From Tolypothrix sp. FACHB-123 (GTDB lineage Bacteria > Cyanobacteriota > Cyanobacteriia > Cyanobacteriales > Nostocaceae), in NCBI RefSeq assembly GCF_014697075.1, contig NZ_JACJRE010000002.1, forward strand, positions 124,001 to 188,000: a DNA stretch of 64,000 nt. Direction: 5' to 3'. The notes beneath the pieces were generated by a model. That model was not told the DNA's origin. It did not search any database and worked only from the letters and a program-made list of their open reading frames with translations. Below, piece by piece: positions 61,685-64,000 of this stretch. Numbering within the stretch: position 1 is the stretch's first letter; each line of letters opens with the position of its first letter. A program made the translations under genes and the position numbers.

Positions 61685-62356
61685 TGGTAGAGATTCCTGG
61701 GCTGAAATTTTGCACTATTTTCAATAACTCGCTGGCACATGGGCATGGGAAAGAGAGATTGTCATGCTTGGTGTGGCAATATTGGGCGTCAATGGCTAAC
61801 TGGAGATGGTAGCTACTACTTATGCATCAACTGCGATCGCATCTCAACAGTGGTAGCCACAACCATTTTTATGAAGCTGTATTGTAATCCAAATTACTTT
61901 TGAATCAGTTTGTAAATAAATTTGTAGTCAGCATTAAATTCCTGTCTTGGGAAGCTGGTTTTTTGCTGACTACTCACTGAGCAAATATTTCTATGAACCC
62001 GATCGCAAAATAGATAAATATCAAATGGATATGCTGCTTAAGATAGATAAATATAAATATTTTCAACTATTTGTCAACTCAGGTTTAGATGAAATAACCT
62101 ATACAACATCAATAAATTGGTCATTTTGGCTCTAACTGGTAATTGAATTTAAAAACAAAATTAATAAAACTCCACAGATTAAAAAATAAGTATATTATTT
62201 AACGCAAGATTTTATTGTCAATCTACCGGAAGTATCACTATAAAATACCCCAATAGGGCATTGTATAAAAAGGTGTTTTTCTGCTTTTTATTAATTTAAT
62301 GCCGCAGATAAATTGAGTAATTTGTGTGAATAAAAACATGACACACGGGGCACATC

Positions 62357-63280
62357 ATGCATATTCCTGATGGATTTGTTTCTCTACCAGTGGCAGGGGC
62401 TACTAGTCTAGCGAGTGCGGCAGCACTCTTTGTGGCGTTGGGGCGATCGCAAGACGCTTTTGGCGTTCGTCGCGCTCCCCTACTGGGTTTAACGACAGCC
62501 TTTATTTTTGCGGCTCAGATGGTTAACTTTCCGGTAGCAGGAGGCACAAGCGGCCACCTGTTAGGGGGAACCTTAGCCGCAGTAGTTTTAGGCAGCCCTT
62601 GGGCGGGGGCATTGTGCATTGCTACAGTCTTAATTATCCAAGCCGTGTTATTTGCCGATGGGGGAATTACAGCCTTAGGTGCAAATATTTTAAACATGGC
62701 ATTTATTGGCGTTTGGGTGGGTTGGGGGTTAACTAACACTCTGCAACGGCTATTAGGGGGTTCCAAAGGGCGTTTACCTTTAGCAGCCGGGATTGCCGCA
62801 GGTTTTAGTGTCGTAGTAGCTGCTGTAGCTTGTGCCATTCAGCTAGCCCTTTCGGGCACAGCACCAGCAGCCATAGTCTTAGGAGCCATGACTGGGACTC
62901 ATATCCTCATTGGTATTGGTGAAGGGCTAATTACTGGGGGCGTGCTAGTTTATCTTGCTAAGCAAAGGCCAGATTTGTTACCAGGGGAGCAACACCAATT
63001 TCGCGGCTGGGTAGTACCAGTTGTTAGCATTGTTTTAGTGGCAGGAGTATTATCACTGTTTGCCTCAGCTTGGCCTGATGGCTTGGAAAGGGTAGCCGAA
63101 AATTTAGGCTTTATCGACTTAAGCGAAAAAGTACGGGTTGTTGTACCCACGCCTTTAGCCGATTATGGCATTGAGGGATTGGGAACAATCGGTACGAGTA
63201 TTGCCGGGCTGGTAGGCGCTGCTATTTGCTTTGCTGTAGCTTTTGGGATTGCTAAGGTAGTGAAACCAAATAATGCTTAA
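62357..63280 (+). CDS. cbiM: CbiM-type cobalt/nickel ECF transporter substrate component
   Basis: A 307-residue membrane protein. The N-terminus MHIPDGF is the metal-binding end typical of CbiM/NikM, and the first 210 residues hold six to seven spans (FPVAGGTSGHLLGGTLAA, ADGGITALGANILNMA). The C-terminal 90 residues carry the PDGLE motif and a last span, so a CbiN/NikN-like part is fused on. It binds Co2+ or Ni2+ for uptake; which metal is not decided. Cobalt would serve cobalamin, nickel would serve hydrogenase or urease. Its stop overlaps the cbiQ start by eight bases. Confidence 0.94.
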   Translation: MHIPDGFVSLPVAGATSLASAAALFVALGRSQDAFGVRRAPLLGLTTAFIFAAQMVNFPVAGGTSGHLLGGTLAAVVLGSPWAGALCIATVLIIQAVLFADGGITALGANILNMAFIGVWVGWGLTNTLQRLLGGSKGRLPLAAGIAAGFSVVVAAVACAIQLALSGTAPAAIVLGAMTGTHILIGIGEGLITGGVLVYLAKQRPDLLPGEQHQFRGWVVPVVSIVLVAGVLSLFASAWPDGLERVAENLGFIDLSEKVRVVVPTPLADYGIEGLGTIGTSIAGLVGAAICFAVAFGIAKVVKPNNA

Positions 63281-63938
63281 GATTTCCTTAACCTTACGCT
63301 TACAACTAGCTCTCATCATCGTCATTGGGGCAGCTTTATTAAAGCACCATGCTTGGTACTACCTGGGTGCATATGGAGCGATCGCATTTTTATGGGCTTG
63401 GGTATTACAGGTACGCCTTCCTCAACTAGGAAAATTACTAGGAACAGAATTAATCTTCCTATCTTTGTTGGCTTTGCCCTTGGGATGGGAGCGAGCTAGT
63501 TTTTTGCTAGTGCGTTCTCTCATCTGTCTGATTGTGATGAATAGTTTTTTGTTAACCTTACCACCCCATAGCTTTGGGGTAGCACTCAAAAGCTTACCTG
63601 TACCACTAGCGTTAAAGGAAAATTTACTTTTAGCTGGACAATATCTAGAAATTTTGCTGTCAGAAGTAACAAGAATGCAGCGCAGTGCCCAATTACGCGG
63701 TTTAAATGGTACATCTGGCTGGTTGCGCTACGCCAGTGCGGCGATGATCGGCGCTTTGTATCTCCGTAGTCTGGATAGGGCAGAGCGCGTTTATACCGCA
63801 ATGGTAGTTCGTGGTTACAACGGACAATTACCAATAGACTCGAAATTAAAACCAAAAGAGCGTGTGGCTATATTAATAGCTGGTGCGATCGCTGCTTGTT
63901 TAACCATCAGCTCTTACCAGTTAACAATTAACAGTTAA
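63273..63938 (+). CDS. cbiQ: CbiQ-type ECF transporter permease
   Basis: A 221-residue membrane protein of the EcfT/CbiQ family (about five spans; the coupling helices show MQRSAQLRGL and RAERVYTAMVVRGYNG, the Ala-Arg-Gly signatures that touch the ATPases). Its ATG overlaps the cbiM stop (ATGCTTAA), so the two are translationally coupled. The C-terminal residues run into STRR-like DNA (TTAACAATTAACAG). The ATPase gene cbiO should follow beyond the window edge. Confidence 0.93.
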   Translation: MLKISLTLRLQLALIIVIGAALLKHHAWYYLGAYGAIAFLWAWVLQVRLPQLGKLLGTELIFLSLLALPLGWERASFLLVRSLICLIVMNSFLLTLPPHSFGVALKSLPVPLALKENLLLAGQYLEILLSEVTRMQRSAQLRGLNGTSGWLRYASAAMIGALYLRSLDRAERVYTAMVVRGYNGQLPIDSKLKPKERVAILIAGAIAACLTISSYQLTINS

Positions 63939-64000
63939 CTCTCAGTAAGAGCGCAGTTGTGCATTTGAGTTGTGAATTTTGAAATCATTAACATCTAATC

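Larger units (their letters stand above)
61587..62356. other. divergent region oxidase / cbiM
   Basis: About 770 bases with two palindromes (61621-61637 and 61666-61684) near the oxidase gene. The middle has a 62-codon frame (61947-62135) with no ribosome site. The last 200 bases are AT-rich, with a possible CCCCAATAGGG mini-hairpin before cbiM. No cobalamin riboswitch box was found. Confidence 0.5.

Noticed and set aside
61947-62135. 62-codon plus-strand frame between the oxidase and cbiM
   Set aside because: No ribosome site, AT-rich low-information sequence and no family features.
62136-62356. Cobalamin riboswitch before cbiM
   Set aside because: No B12 box or matching helices were found; the region is AT-rich and short.

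Overview
The window reads as chromosomal DNA of a filamentous, probably heterocyst-forming cyanobacterium (Nostocales-like). The evidence is the many HIP1 octamers (GCGATCGC), the abundant heptameric short tandem repeats (STRRs such as TTGACTA, CAACTGA, GAATTAC, GGGCATT), cyanobacteria-specific genes (ndhM, nblA, narM, cnaT, ntcB, nrtP) and NtcA-type promoters. I see no rRNA, tRNA, CRISPR array or insertion sequence. The species cannot be fixed from sequence alone.

Left part (0.4-21.1 kb): small housekeeping genes (ppa, panD, a degenerate metallo-beta-lactamase-fold protein), then a near-complete nitrate-assimilation region. On the minus strand lie the regulators and accessory genes cnaT, ntcB, nirB (HEAT repeats) and a Rieske lipoprotein. 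On the plus strand lie nirA, a 21-bp tandem repeat with an open heptapeptide frame, nrtA-nrtB-nrtC-nrtD (ABC transporter), nrtP (MFS transporter), narB, a PsiE-like gene and narM. Three NtcA promoters can be read directly, upstream of ntcB, nirA and nrtP. Each has GTA-N8-TAC followed exactly 22 nt later by TAN3T. The window therefore encodes two nitrate uptake systems, both reductases, their maturation partners and their regulators. mobA at 53.6 kb would supply the molybdenum cofactor step for NarB.

Middle part (21.8-46 kb): a phospho-signalling neighbourhood (FHA-PrsW membrane protein, CHAT-FHA caspase-like protein, PP2C phosphatase with zinc ribbon and decayed kinase-like region), then ndhM, a Ycf29/Rre1-like response regulator, a glycosyltransferase, ctpB, a YdcF-family protein, argB, a LivJ-like binding protein, aroK, an NB-ARC STAND NTPase, a LapA-like protein, ubiX and an RNase II/R-family protein whose metal-binding aspartates look replaced.

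Right part (46-64 kb): clpP and nblA (phycobilisome turnover), hypothetical genes, a YyaL-type thioredoxin-fold protein, mobA and a BtuF/FhuD-like lipoprotein. A minus-strand cluster follows: two-domain multicopper oxidase, three small membrane proteins, an EfeO-like lipoprotein with an HHH domain, a ferritin-like protein and an Ftr1 permease. It looks like an oxidase-permease iron uptake module. The window ends in cbiM-cbiQ (cobalt/nickel ECF transport).

Most promising for follow-up: the heptapeptide-repeat frame inside the nir operon, the FHA/CHAT/PP2C/PrsW neighbourhood, the multicopper oxidase-Ftr1 cluster, and STRR heptamers lying directly against the start codons of five nitrate or molybdenum-cofactor genes.
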